This document shows, in pieces, positions 34,432-43,010 of a DNA stretch of 64,000 nt. The notes under the pieces are model-generated. The model was not told the DNA's origin, searched no databases, and saw only the letters and a list, made by a program, of their open reading frames with translations. The stretch spans positions 1,324,846-1,388,845 of the forward strand of contig NZ_KI912610.1 of NCBI RefSeq assembly GCF_000519305.1, given 5' to 3'. Both the position numbers and the translations under genes were made by a program. Origin of the DNA: Mesorhizobium ciceri WSM4083 (GTDB lineage Bacteria > Pseudomonadota > Alphaproteobacteria > Rhizobiales > Rhizobiaceae). Each line of letters starts with the position of its first letter. The first letter of the stretch is position 1.

Positions 34432-35976
34432 ATGCGATCGGAAGACTTCCGCACTGATAAGGCACGCCCGTTCACCGGGGCAGAGTATCTGGAGAGCCTG
34501 CGCGATGGCCGCGAGGTCTATATCAATGGCGAACGCATTGCCGACGTCACCACGCACCCTTCGATGCGCAATTCGGCGCGGTCGCTGGCGCGCCTCTACG
34601 ACGCGCTGCATGACGCCAAGCGGCGGGACACGCTGACCTCGCCGACCGACACCGGCTCGGGCGGCTACACCCACAAATATTTCCGGGTTGCCAAATCCTC
34701 GGCTGAGCTTGTTACTCAGCAGACGGCGATCGCCGAGTGGTCGCGCATGTCCTATGGCTGGATGGGGCGCACGCCCGACTACAAGGCGGCGCTGATGAAC
34801 ACGCTCGGCGCCAACGCCGACTGGTACGGGCCGTTCAAGGACAATGCTCTGTCCTGGCACAAACGTGCGCAGGAAGCCGCACTGTTCATGAACCATGCCA
34901 TCGTCAATCCGCCGATCGACCGCCACAAGCCGGCCGAACAGGTGAAGGACGTCTTCGTCCACATCACCAGGGAGACGGACACCGGCATCTATGTCTCCGG
35001 CGCCAAGGTGGTGGCGACGTCCTCGGCGCTGACCCACTACAATTTTCTGGCGCAGGGCTCAGCGACGATCACTGAGGATCCGTCGCTGTCGGTGATGTTC
35101 ATCGTGCCGATGAATGCGCCGGGGATAAAGATGTTCTGCCGCGTCTCCTACGAGCAGACGGCCAACACGGTGGCGGCACCCTTCGACTATCCGCTGTCGT
35201 CGCGCTTCGACGAGAACGACGCGATCCTGGTGCTCGACAATGTCTTCATCCCCTGGGAGGACGTTCTGGTGCTGCGCGACGCGCAGAAAATCCTGTCCTT
35301 TCATCCGGCTTCCGGCTTCATGCACGGCTACTGCTTCCAGGGCTGCACGCGTTTCGCCGTCAAGCTCGATTTCCTCGCCGGCCTGCTGGCCAAGGCGCTG
35401 CGCGCCACCGGCGGCGATGCCTTCCGCGGCAACCAGGCGGCACTTGGCGAGGTCATCGCGCTCAGGCACATGTTCTGGAGCTTTTCCAACGCCATGGCCT
35501 ACAACCCGATCCCGTGGGCGAATGGCGCGGTGCTGCCCAATCTGGAAGCAGCACTCGCCTACCGGACCTTCATGTCGGAAGCCTATCCACGCGTCATCGA
35601 CACCGTGCGCCGGGTGATCGCCTCGGGGCTGATCTACCTGCCGTCCTCGGTGCGCGACTTCAACAATCCCGAGATCGACAAATATCTGGCGCAATATGTG
35701 CGCGGCTCCAACGACATGGGCCACATCGAGCGCATCAAGATCATGAAGCTTTTGTGGGACGCGACCGGCACCGAGTTCGGCGGCCGCCATGCGCTCTACG
35801 AGCTCAACTATGCCGGCGCGCCGGAAGAGGTGCGGCTGCAGGTGCTGAAGGGCGCCGAGCGCGGCGGGCGGCTGAAGGCGATGGAGGAGTTGGTCGACAC
35901 CTGCATGGCCGATTATGACGAGAATGGCTGGACCGGCGATACCTGGCTCGATCCACTTGCTTCAACGGCCGAGTGA
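34432..35976 (+). CDS. hpaB: 4-hydroxyphenylacetate 3-monooxygenase, oxygenase component
   Basis: A 514-residue flavin-dependent hydroxylase using FADH2 from HpaC to turn 4-hydroxyphenylacetate into 3,4-dihydroxyphenylacetate (homoprotocatechuate). The start ATG 34432 has AGAGGAGG upstream. Family signs are GREVYINGERIADVTTHPSMRNSARSLARLYDA near the N terminus, NPPIDRHKPAEQVKDVFVHITRETDTGIYVSGAKVVATSSALTH in the middle and the substrate/FAD region YNPIPWANGAVLPNLEAALAYRTF. Length agrees with the approximately 520-residue family. It starts the hpaBC operon. Confidence 0.95.
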   Translation: MRSEDFRTDKARPFTGAEYLESLRDGREVYINGERIADVTTHPSMRNSARSLARLYDALHDAKRRDTLTSPTDTGSGGYTHKYFRVAKSSAELVTQQTAIAEWSRMSYGWMGRTPDYKAALMNTLGANADWYGPFKDNALSWHKRAQEAALFMNHAIVNPPIDRHKPAEQVKDVFVHITRETDTGIYVSGAKVVATSSALTHYNFLAQGSATITEDPSLSVMFIVPMNAPGIKMFCRVSYEQTANTVAAPFDYPLSSRFDENDAILVLDNVFIPWEDVLVLRDAQKILSFHPASGFMHGYCFQGCTRFAVKLDFLAGLLAKALRATGGDAFRGNQAALGEVIALRHMFWSFSNAMAYNPIPWANGAVLPNLEAALAYRTFMSEAYPRVIDTVRRVIASGLIYLPSSVRDFNNPEIDKYLAQYVRGSNDMGHIERIKIMKLLWDATGTEFGGRHALYELNYAGAPEEVRLQVLKGAERGGRLKAMEELVDTCMADYDENGWTGDTWLDPLASTAE

Positions 35977-35982
35977 AATCAG

Positions 35983-36492
35983 ATGGCCACGCAGATCTCG
36001 AAAGCCGATTTCCGCGACGCCATGGCGAGGGTCTGCGCGCCGGTCAACATCGTCACCACCGATGGGCCGGCCGGGCGTGGCGGCTTCACCGCCACCGCCA
36101 TGTGCAGCGTCTCCGACGAGCCGCCGACGCTGCTCGTGTGCATGAATGGGCGCTCGACGCAGGCCGCCATGTTCCTGTCCAACCGGCGCTTCTGCGTCAA
36201 CGTGCTGACGCATGACCATATGCATCTGGCGGGAAAGTTTGCCGGCGCAACCAGGGACATGGAAGCGCGCTACTCCGCCGCACGCTGGCAGACGCTGACC
36301 TCCGGTACGCCGGCGCTGTCGGATGCGATCGTCAATTTCGATTGCGAGATCGAGACTGTTCATGTCGTCGGCACGCACAATGTCATGATCGGCCGCGTCA
36401 TCGATGTCCGACACGGCAGCGGCGGCTCGGCCCTGCTCTATGTCGACCGCAATTACACGCAGCCGACGCGGCTGGGCAGCTTTGGCGGGTGA
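35983..36492 (+). CDS. hpaC: 4-hydroxyphenylacetate 3-monooxygenase, flavin reductase component
   Basis: A 169-residue NADH:flavin oxidoreductase that feeds reduced FAD to HpaB. The flavin-binding split barrel shows CAPVNIVTTDGPAGRGGFTATAMCSVSDEPPTLLVCMN and the C-terminal IGRVIDVRHGSGGSALLYVDRNYTQP. It begins six bases after hpaB and is certainly cotranscribed. Members of this family are largely interchangeable between hydroxylases. Confidence 0.94.
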   Translation: MATQISKADFRDAMARVCAPVNIVTTDGPAGRGGFTATAMCSVSDEPPTLLVCMNGRSTQAAMFLSNRRFCVNVLTHDHMHLAGKFAGATRDMEARYSAARWQTLTSGTPALSDAIVNFDCEIETVHVVGTHNVMIGRVIDVRHGSGGSALLYVDRNYTQPTRLGSFGG

Positions 36493-36523
36493 GCAGATCG
36501 GAACGGCTTGCGCTGGAGAACGC

Positions 36524-36952
36524 TCAACTCTCGCCGTCGATCAGGCTTTCCAGGAGATCCAGCAACTGCTCAAGCTTCTCGTGGCCGAAGCGCTGTTCGA
36601 TGTCGTCATAAATGATGCGACGCTCGGGCGACAGCGCGTCGATCAGGGCGGAACCGGCTGGCGCAATGGTCAGAACGACGCGGCGGCCGTCGCCTTCGGC
36701 CTTGTTGCGGGTGATGAATTTGCGGCCCTCGAGCGCCTTGATGATGCGCGTCAGGCTGGGCGGCAGCACCGATGCGCGATCGGCAAGCTCTGTTGCCTCG
36801 ACCGGGCCGGCCTCGCTGAGCACACGCAGCACGCGCCATTGCTGTTCGGTCACGTCATGCGCCGCAAGCATAGGCCGAAACCGCGCCATCACCGCTTCGC
36901 GGGCATGAAGAAGCGCCATCGGCAGGGAACGACGAGTGTTTTCAGGCAGCAA
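36524..36952 (-). CDS. hpaR: MarR family repressor of homoprotocatechuate degradation (HpaR-like)
   Basis: A 142-residue winged-helix regulator. The core RSLPMALLHAREAVMARFRPMLAAHDVTEQQWRVLRVL and the recognition helix region LPPSLTRIIKALEGRKFITR, followed by the wing DGRRVVLTIA, match HpaR. The open frame extends to ATG 37084, but that leaves no room for a promoter next to the operator and adds 44 family-unlike residues. TTG 36952 has GGGAGG nine bases upstream and gives the right length. It is divergent from hpaF, and a palindromic operator lies between them. Confidence 0.87.
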   Translation of the reverse strand: MLPENTRRSLPMALLHAREAVMARFRPMLAAHDVTEQQWRVLRVLSEAGPVEATELADRASVLPPSLTRIIKALEGRKFITRNKAEGDGRRVVLTIAPAGSALIDALSPERRIIYDDIEQRFGHEKLEQLLDLLESLIDGES

Positions 36953-37084
36953 GAAAAAGAGCCTCCCACGCTTGCGATCGAAAACAGGCCTTCCCTCAGC
37001 CGTATCCGCCTGCCAGGGCCCGTCCTGCCATCCCGTATCGTTGCGCCAAGGCCGATGCAAGACTTGACTTCGTGGGCGCTGCAT

Positions 37085-37104
37085 GTAATTAACGCGTTAA
37101 CTAC
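37085..37104. promoter_or_regulatory. Palindromic operator between hpaR and hpaF
   Basis: The 20-base GTAATTAACGCGTTAACTAC has a perfect 12-bp core TTAACGCGTTAA (37089-37100) and one mismatched pair in its flanks. It lies 28 bases before the hpaF start, in an AT-rich patch that otherwise stands out from the GC-rich DNA. This is the size and symmetry of MarR-family sites, so HpaR is the likely ligand. Confidence 0.65.
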
Positions 37105-37132
37105 AACAAAAACAATAGACCAGGGAAACGCC

Positions 37133-37519
37133 GTGCCTCACTTCTCCATCGAGTATTCAGCCAATCTCGATGCCAAGGTCGACATGGGCGAATTGTGCGC
37201 GCTGGTGTTGCGCACCGTGCTGGACACCGGGCTGTTCGAGACCGGCGCCGTGCGGGTGCGGGCCTTTCGCGCCGAGGCTTACGCGATGGCCGACAATCTG
37301 CCGGAAAACGCCTTTCTCGACATGTCGTTTCGCATCGGCACCGGCCGCAGCCCGGACGAGAAGAAGCGGACCGGCGAGGCTGTCTTTGCGGCGGTGAGCG
37401 AATACCTTGCCACGCTGTTCGAGACGCCGCATTTCGCCCTGTCGCTCGAGATCCGGGAAATCGACCCGGTGCTGAGCTGGAAGAAAAACGCAATCCACCC
37501 GCGACTGCGCGGCAAGTGA
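37133..37519 (+). CDS. hpaF: 5-carboxymethyl-2-hydroxymuconate delta-isomerase
   Basis: A 128-residue small isomerase of the tautomerase-like CHMI family. It converts 5-carboxymethyl-2-hydroxymuconate to 5-oxopent-3-ene-1,2,5-tricarboxylate. The start is the GTG at 37133 with AGGGA six bases upstream; the mature protein then begins with proline (PHFSIEYSANL), and Pro1 is the catalytic residue of this superfamily. MADNLPENAFLDMSFRIGTGRS matches the family. First gene of the hpaFED operon. Confidence 0.93.
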   Translation: MPHFSIEYSANLDAKVDMGELCALVLRTVLDTGLFETGAVRVRAFRAEAYAMADNLPENAFLDMSFRIGTGRSPDEKKRTGEAVFAAVSEYLATLFETPHFALSLEIREIDPVLSWKKNAIHPRLRGK

Positions 37520-37530
37520 CGGAACCCGAC

Positions 37531-39048
37531 ATGTCCGACCTGCAAGGCAATCTGAACAAGGCCGAGGCCTATCTGGACCGCTTCAGGCGCGATGGCGTGT
37601 TGAACCAGATCGGCGGCGAGGCGGTACCGGCGCTCGACGGCACGACGTTCGAAACGCTGTCGCCGGTCGACCTGAAGCCGCTGGCAAGCGTCGCGCGCGG
37701 CGGGGCTGCCGATATCGACCGCGCCGCCAAGGCGGCGAAGGCAGCGTTCCCGGCCTGGGCCGCCATGCCTGGCGAGGCACGCAAGAAGCTGCTGCACAAA
37801 ATCGCCGACGCGATTGAAGCGCGCGCCGAAGAGATCGCCTTCGTCGAATGCATGGACACCGGCCAGGCGCTGAAGTTCATGGCCAAGGCGGCGTTGCGGG
37901 GTGCCGAGAATTTCCGCTTCTTCGCCGACCGTGCGCCCGAAGCCCGCGACGGCGAGACGCTGCGGACATCTGGCCAGGTCAACATCACGACGCGCGTTCC
38001 GATCGGCCCGATCGGCATCATCACGCCGTGGAACACGCCGTTCATGCTGTCGACCTGGAAGATTGCGCCGGCGCTGGCGGCCGGCTGCACCGTGGTTCAT
38101 AAGCCGGCTGAATTTTCGCCGCTGACCGCCCGCCTGCTGGTCGACATCGCCGAGGAGGCCGGTCTGCCGAAGGGTGTCTGGAACCTGGTCAACGGCCTCG
38201 GTGAAGATGCCGGCAAGGCGTTGACTGAGCATCCCGACATCAAGGCGATCGGCTTTGTCGGCGAAAGCAGCACCGGTTCGATGATTATGCGCCAAGGCGC
38301 CAACACGCTGAAGCGCGTGCATTTCGAGCTTGGCGGCAAGAACCCGGTGATCGTCTTTGCCGACGCCGATCTCGAGCGCGCCGCCGACGCCGCCGTGTTC
38401 ATGATCTATTCGCTGAATGGCGAACGCTGCACCTCGTCCTCGCGGCTGCTGGTCGAAGCCTCCGTCTATGAGAGCTTCACCGCCAAAGTCGCGGAGAAGG
38501 CTAAGCGCATCGTCGTCGGCCACCCGCTCGATCCGAAAACGGTGGTCGGACCGCTGATCCATCCGGTGCATGAGAAGAAGGTGCTGTCCTATATCGATAT
38601 CGGCAGGTCGGAAGGTGCCACGCTCGCCGTCGGCGGCGGCAAGGTCGATGGGCCGGGCGGCGGCTGCTATGTCGGCCCAACCCTGTTCACCAACGTGACC
38701 AACGGCATGCGCATCGCGCAGGAGGAGATTTTCGGGCCGGTGCTGAGCGCTATTCCCTTCAACGACGAGGCCGAGGCGCTGGCGCTGGCCAACGACACGC
38801 AATATGGCCTGACGGGCTATCTCTGGACCTCGGACGTCACCCGCGCTTTCCGCTTCACCGACGCGCTGGACGCCGGCATGATCTGGGTCAACTCGGAGAA
38901 TGTGCGCCATTTGCCGACACCGTTCGGCGGCGTCAAGAATTCCGGCATCGGCCGCGACGGCGGCGACCATTCCTTCGACTTCTACATGGAGACGAAGAAC
39001 GTAGCCTTCGCGACGACGGCGCACGCGATCCAGAAACTCGGCGGCTGA
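37531..39048 (+). CDS. hpaE: 5-carboxymethyl-2-hydroxymuconate semialdehyde dehydrogenase
   Basis: A 505-residue NAD-dependent aldehyde dehydrogenase that oxidises the ring-cleavage semialdehyde to 5-carboxymethyl-2-hydroxymuconate. Catalytic Cys300 lies in NGERCTSSSRL and the general base Glu266 in HFELGGKNPVIV; the cofactor motif is GIITPWNTPFMLSTWKIAPALAAGCTVVHKPAE. It starts 11 bases after hpaF and 14 bases before hpaD. Position in the cluster defines its substrate more than sequence does. Confidence 0.94.
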   Translation: MSDLQGNLNKAEAYLDRFRRDGVLNQIGGEAVPALDGTTFETLSPVDLKPLASVARGGAADIDRAAKAAKAAFPAWAAMPGEARKKLLHKIADAIEARAEEIAFVECMDTGQALKFMAKAALRGAENFRFFADRAPEARDGETLRTSGQVNITTRVPIGPIGIITPWNTPFMLSTWKIAPALAAGCTVVHKPAEFSPLTARLLVDIAEEAGLPKGVWNLVNGLGEDAGKALTEHPDIKAIGFVGESSTGSMIMRQGANTLKRVHFELGGKNPVIVFADADLERAADAAVFMIYSLNGERCTSSSRLLVEASVYESFTAKVAEKAKRIVVGHPLDPKTVVGPLIHPVHEKKVLSYIDIGRSEGATLAVGGGKVDGPGGGCYVGPTLFTNVTNGMRIAQEEIFGPVLSAIPFNDEAEALALANDTQYGLTGYLWTSDVTRAFRFTDALDAGMIWVNSENVRHLPTPFGGVKNSGIGRDGGDHSFDFYMETKNVAFATTAHAIQKLGG

Positions 39049-39062
39049 CCGGAGGAAATCAG

Positions 39063-40043
39063 ATGCCCTTGCCCAAGCCCAATCTCTATCCCGCCTTCAA
39101 CATCGTGCGCCTCAGCCATGTCGAGCTGGCCGTCACCGACCTCGCCAAATCCCGTGCGTTCTATGTCGATACGCTCGGCCTGCAGGTCACCGACGAGAAA
39201 TCGGATACCATCTATCTCAGGGCGCTGGAGGAGCGCGGGCACCATTGCATCGTGCTGAAGAAGGCCGAGGTGGCCGAGGCGCGCGACCTTGGCTTCAAGG
39301 TCTTTTCGGACGAGGATCTCGACAAAGCCGAGCACTTCTTCAGGGGCAAGGGCCTGCCGGTGGAATGGGTCGAGCGGCCCTACCAGTCGCGCACTTTTCG
39401 CACACGCGATCCGCATGGCATTCCGCTTGAATTCTACGCCGAGATGGAAAGGTTGCCGCCGATCCACCAGAAATATGCGCTCTACAAGGGCGTGAAGCCG
39501 CTGCGCATCGACCACTTCAACTGCTTCTCGCCCAATGTCGACGAATCCGTCGCCTTCTACAACGAGGTCGGCTTCCGGGTGACCGAGTATACCGAGGATG
39601 CCAGCAGCGGAAAGCTCTGGGCGGCGTGGACGCACCGCAAGGGCGGCGTGCACGACATCGCCTTCACCAACGGCGTCGGACCGCGCCTGCACCACGTCGC
39701 CTTCTGGGTGCCGACGCCGCTCAACATCATCGACCTGCTCGACCTGATGGCAACGACGGGCTATCTGCCGAATATCGAACGCGGCCCCGGCCGGCACGGC
39801 ATCTCCAATGCCTTCTTCCTGTATGTCCGTGATCCGGACAACCACCGCATCGAGATCTACTGTTCGGACTACCAGACGGTCGATCCGGACCTGGAACCGA
39901 TCAAATGGGACCTCAAGGACCCGCAGCGCCAGACGCTGTGGGGCGCGCCGGCGCCGAAAAGCTGGTTCGAGGAGGGCAGTGTGTTTGCCGGAGCGAAGGC
40001 ACGCCAGCCGGATTTGGCGGCTTCGCCGATCATTGCACCTTAG
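39063..40043 (+). CDS. hpaD: 3,4-dihydroxyphenylacetate 2,3-dioxygenase (VOC/type I extradiol)
   Basis: A 326-residue extradiol ring-cleaving dioxygenase made of two VOC domains. Iron ligands are plausibly His151 (RIDHFNCFSPN), one of His210/His211 (RLHHVAFWV) and Glu264 (HRIEIYCSD). The segment IERGPGRHGISNAFFLYVRDPDNHRIEIY is nearly diagnostic of homoprotocatechuate 2,3-dioxygenases of the Brevibacterium type. The enterobacterial HpaD is of the unrelated LigB class, so this is a different enzyme for the same step. Metal may be Fe or Mn. A MITE-like element follows the gene. Confidence 0.93.
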   Translation: MPLPKPNLYPAFNIVRLSHVELAVTDLAKSRAFYVDTLGLQVTDEKSDTIYLRALEERGHHCIVLKKAEVAEARDLGFKVFSDEDLDKAEHFFRGKGLPVEWVERPYQSRTFRTRDPHGIPLEFYAEMERLPPIHQKYALYKGVKPLRIDHFNCFSPNVDESVAFYNEVGFRVTEYTEDASSGKLWAAWTHRKGGVHDIAFTNGVGPRLHHVAFWVPTPLNIIDLLDLMATTGYLPNIERGPGRHGISNAFFLYVRDPDNHRIEIYCSDYQTVDPDLEPIKWDLKDPQRQTLWGAPAPKSWFEEGSVFAGAKARQPDLAASPIIAP

Positions 40044-40076
40044 ACGGGAATTCAGAGATGATAGCGTTCCGTCACG

Positions 40077-40231
40077 CCCCCCTCTGTCCTGCCGGACATC
40101 TCCCCCTCAAGGGGGGAGATTGGCCAGGCCCATGGTCAGCGCCTCTCTTGCAGCGTTGGAAATTGGCGAAGGCAGAGATGACATCCAATCTCCCCCCAAG
40201 AGGGGGAGATGTCCGGCAGGACAGAGGGGGG
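40077..40231. mobile_element. MITE-like palindromic element, copy B
   Basis: Inverted repeats at 40077-40123 and 40185-40231 (47 bp, 45 identical; the two differences are the central AA/TT of the arm) enclose 61 bp. The outer arms are the same as in copy A at 26340-26492. The central part resembles that of copy A only when read in reverse complement, so the two copies lie in opposite orientation. No gene inside. It separates hpaD from hpaG. Confidence 0.9.
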
Positions 40232-40287
40232 CGCCGTAGAGCGCCAACCTGTTCCATTCCCAGCAAAACGAACGGTGGAACCGCTGC

Positions 40288-41160
40288 ATGAACCCCGCAC
40301 GGCTCGCCACCTTCACCGTCGGCGGCAAGGCGCGCTATGGCGCTATCACGAGCAAGGGTGTCGTCGACTTGTCGGCGCGTTACAGCATGTGGCCGACGCT
40401 GCGCGAAGTGATCGAGGCCGGGGCCTTGCGGCGGCTGGCGGAAGAGGCCGAGGCGTTTGCCCCAGATTTCCCGCTCGACGCCATCGCCTACGAAATCCCG
40501 GTGCCTTCGCCGGAAAAGATCGTCTGCGTCGGCGTCAACTACCCCGACCGTAACGAGGAGTACAAGGATGGTCAGGCTGCGCCCTCCAACCCGTCGCTGT
40601 TCGTCCGCTTTCCACGCTCGTTCGTCGGCCATGGCGCGCCGCTGGTGCGGCCGCCGGAATCACCGCAGCTCGATTATGAGGGCGAAATCGTCATCGTCAT
40701 CGGCAAGGCCGGACGGCGCATCCCGGAGGCCGAGGCGCTCGGCCATATCGCGGCGTTGTCGCTGTGCAACGAGGGCACCATTCGCGACTGGGTGCGGCAT
40801 GCCAAGTTCAACGTCACGCAAGGCAAGAATTTCGACCGCAGCGGCTCTATCGGCCCATGGCTGGTGCCGTTTACCGACGAGGCGCAGATCGCCGACATCG
40901 CGCTGACCACCCGCGTCAATGGCGAGTTGCGCCAGCAGGACCGCACCAGCCGGATGATTTTTTCCTTCCGCAAGATCATCAATTACATCTCGACCTTCAC
41001 CAAGCTGGTGCCGGGCGATATCATCGTCACCGGCACGCCGACGGGCGCCGGCGCCCGCTTCGAGCCGCCGATCTGGCTGAAGCCCGGCGACGTGATCGAG
41101 GTGGAGGCCGAGGGCATCGGCGTGCTCAGAAACGGTGTCGTCGACGAGGCAGCGCAATGA
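40288..41160 (+). CDS. hpaG: FAH-family 5-oxopent-3-ene-1,2,5-tricarboxylate decarboxylase / isomerase
   Basis: A 290-residue fumarylacetoacetate-hydrolase-family protein. Metal ligands are seen in LDYEGEIVIVIG (Glu-x-Glu) and the later Asp of the same fold; IVCVGVNYPDRNEEY and GDIIVTGTPTGAGARFEPPIWLKPGDVIEVEAEGIG complete the pattern. In this pathway the enzyme decarboxylates OPET and isomerises the product to 2-oxohept-3-enedioate. Enteric HpaG has two such domains in one chain of about 430 residues; here only one is present. It is coupled to hpaH by a four-base overlap. Confidence 0.85.
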   Translation: MNPARLATFTVGGKARYGAITSKGVVDLSARYSMWPTLREVIEAGALRRLAEEAEAFAPDFPLDAIAYEIPVPSPEKIVCVGVNYPDRNEEYKDGQAAPSNPSLFVRFPRSFVGHGAPLVRPPESPQLDYEGEIVIVIGKAGRRIPEAEALGHIAALSLCNEGTIRDWVRHAKFNVTQGKNFDRSGSIGPWLVPFTDEAQIADIALTTRVNGELRQQDRTSRMIFSFRKIINYISTFTKLVPGDIIVTGTPTGAGARFEPPIWLKPGDVIEVEAEGIGVLRNGVVDEAAQ

Positions 41161-41963
41161 CCCCGGAGCAAGTGGAAGACGCCGCGGCACGGCTGTTCGA
41201 GGCCGAGCGGTCGCGCCGCCAGATCCGTCTGCTCAGCCTCGATTTCCCCGAGGCGACGATGGAGGATGCCTATCGCGTGCAGGCGGCGCTGGTGACGCGC
41301 AAGATCGATGCCGGGCTGAAGCCGAAGGGGTGGAAGATCGGGCTGACATCGAAGGCGATGCAGTACGCGCTTGCCATCGACACGCCGGATTCGGGCGTGC
41401 TGTTCGACGACATGTTCTTCCATGACGGCGCGACGGTGCCGGCCGGCCGCTTCATCCAGCCGCGCGTCGAGGCCGAGATCGCCTTCGTCATGAAGGCGCC
41501 GCTGAAAGGCCCCGGCGTGACCATCTCCGACGTGCTCCACGCCACCGACTACATCACACCGGCGCTGGAAATCCTTGATACGCGCATCGAGCGCGTCAAT
41601 GCCGAGACGAAGAAGGCACGCACCTTCTTCGACACGATTTCCGACAATGCCGCCAATGCCGGCATTGTCATCGGCGGCCGGCGGCAACGTCCTGATGAGG
41701 TCGACATGCGCTGGATCGGCGCCATCGTCTCGCGCAACGCCGAGGTCGAGGAAACCGGGCTCGGCGCCGGCGTGCTCAACCACCCGGCGATGGGCATCGC
41801 CTGGCTGGCGGACAGGCTCGCCAGCTACGGCATGTCGATCGCGGCTGGCGAGGTGGTGCTCTCGGGATCGTTCGTGCGCCCGGTCGAGGCGCGGCCCGGC
41901 GACACGATCGTTGCCGATTTCGGCAGCTCGGGAACGGTCAGCATCCATTTCGCGAAGGGCTGA
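41157..41963 (+). CDS. hpaH: 2-oxo-hept-4-ene-1,7-dioate hydratase
   Basis: A 268-residue hydratase of the MhpD/HpaH group (FAH fold). It adds water to 2-oxohept-4-enedioate to give 4-hydroxy-2-oxoheptanedioate. Signs are GWKIGLTSKAMQYALAIDTPDSGVLFDDMFF, the metal-site PRVEAEIAFVM (Glu-x-Glu) and IAWLADRLASYGMSIAAGEVVLSGSFVRPV. Its ATG overlaps the hpaG stop. The next enzyme, the HpaI aldolase, would be expected here but the following gene is on the opposite strand and unrelated. Confidence 0.93.
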   Translation: MTPEQVEDAAARLFEAERSRRQIRLLSLDFPEATMEDAYRVQAALVTRKIDAGLKPKGWKIGLTSKAMQYALAIDTPDSGVLFDDMFFHDGATVPAGRFIQPRVEAEIAFVMKAPLKGPGVTISDVLHATDYITPALEILDTRIERVNAETKKARTFFDTISDNAANAGIVIGGRRQRPDEVDMRWIGAIVSRNAEVEETGLGAGVLNHPAMGIAWLADRLASYGMSIAAGEVVLSGSFVRPVEARPGDTIVADFGSSGTVSIHFAKG

Positions 41964-41987
41964 CGGTCGCCAGCCCGCACAGCAGCC

Positions 41988-43010
41988 CTATTCGCCACGC
42001 AGATAGGCGATCACCACATCGGCTGCGATGGCCGACATGCGCAGGCCGACCTCCCTGGTGATGTCGCCTTCGACGCGGCTCTGCACCCAGCCAAGAAAGG
42101 CGAAGGCGCGCAAGGCGGAAAACAGCGGCAGCGCGGCGATGTCCTGCGCCGTCAGCCCCCGCTCCCGCCGATAGCCGTCGAGCAAAGCAGCCTCGATCAG
42201 CGGATAGATCGCCTCCTCGCGGTTCTGGTACAGCGCAACGGCAAGGTCGTACATGTGCCAGCCATAGCCGCAATCGTCGAAGTCGATGATGCGGATCGCA
42301 CCCTCATGGACAAGCACGTTCTCGCGCACCAGATCGGCGTGGATGATGCCGAAATTGCGGGCGCTGCGTTCGTGCTCCGACAGCGCCTTCACGGCCTTCT
42401 CCCGCGCCTGGAAAACCAGCTCGCGACGAGGGCTGTCGAGGAAGGGCGAGGTCTCGAAGCGGCCCCAATTCGGGTTCGCGCCGAAGAAGCCATCGAAATC
42501 CCAGGCATGGCGGGCAAAGCCGGCGGGCGGCGTCCAGGCAGACGTGACATTGTGCATGTGGGCGATGGTTCGGCCGATCGCGGTAAAGACCTGTCTTGCC
42601 TGCTCGGGCGTAAAATCCAGCGGCACGCCTCGCGCGCCGACGGCGCGGCCTTCCAGCCAACTCAAGCAATCGACTTGCCGGGGCTGCGTAGAAGCGGCTG
42701 TGCTGACGAGCACGAACAGATCGCCTGCCTGCGTGGCGACCGCAGATGGCGTGGCGATGCCAGCGGATTGCAGAAAGCCCATCCATTGCAGTTCCGAGCG
42801 CAGCGCCGCGTCCGTGTGATAGCCAAGCCGGTGAATGCGCATGGCAGCCGGCTGGCCATCGGGCAAGCGGATGCGGAAGACCGCGTTCTCGCGGAATTTC
42901 AGCAGCTCCGGCTCACCTTCGCGAATGCCCCAATGGGTGAGCGCGCGCCTGGCAAGCGCCGTGACATCGGCTGCCGTCTCGGGCTCGGACTGCGCGGAAA
43001 CAGCGCTCAC
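41988..43010 (-). CDS. APH-type small-molecule kinase (hydroxylysine-kinase-like)
   Basis: A 340-residue aminoglycoside-phosphotransferase-fold kinase. The catalytic loop is IIHADLVRENVLVHEG (HxDxxxxN) and the magnesium motif RIIDFDDCGYG. The N-lobe and overall layout resemble homoserine kinase II and the human hydroxylysine kinase HYKK rather than antibiotic-resistance enzymes. The start is a GTG that overlaps the stop of the upstream class III PLP enzyme (GTGA). That coupling argues that the kinase makes the phosphate ester which the PLP enzyme then eliminates. It is last in the minus-strand operon. Real substrate unknown. Confidence 0.85.
   Translation of the reverse strand: MSAVSAQSEPETAADVTALARRALTHWGIREGEPELLKFRENAVFRIRLPDGQPAAMRIHRLGYHTDAALRSELQWMGFLQSAGIATPSAVATQAGDLFVLVSTAASTQPRQVDCLSWLEGRAVGARGVPLDFTPEQARQVFTAIGRTIAHMHNVTSAWTPPAGFARHAWDFDGFFGANPNWGRFETSPFLDSPRRELVFQAREKAVKALSEHERSARNFGIIHADLVRENVLVHEGAIRIIDFDDCGYGWHMYDLAVALYQNREEAIYPLIEAALLDGYRRERGLTAQDIAALPLFSALRAFAFLGWVQSRVEGDITREVGLRMSAIAADVVIAYLRGE

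Noticed and set aside
37279..39024. 581-residue minus-strand frame opposite hpaE
   Set aside because: Shadow frame; hpaE has intact catalytic Cys and Glu.
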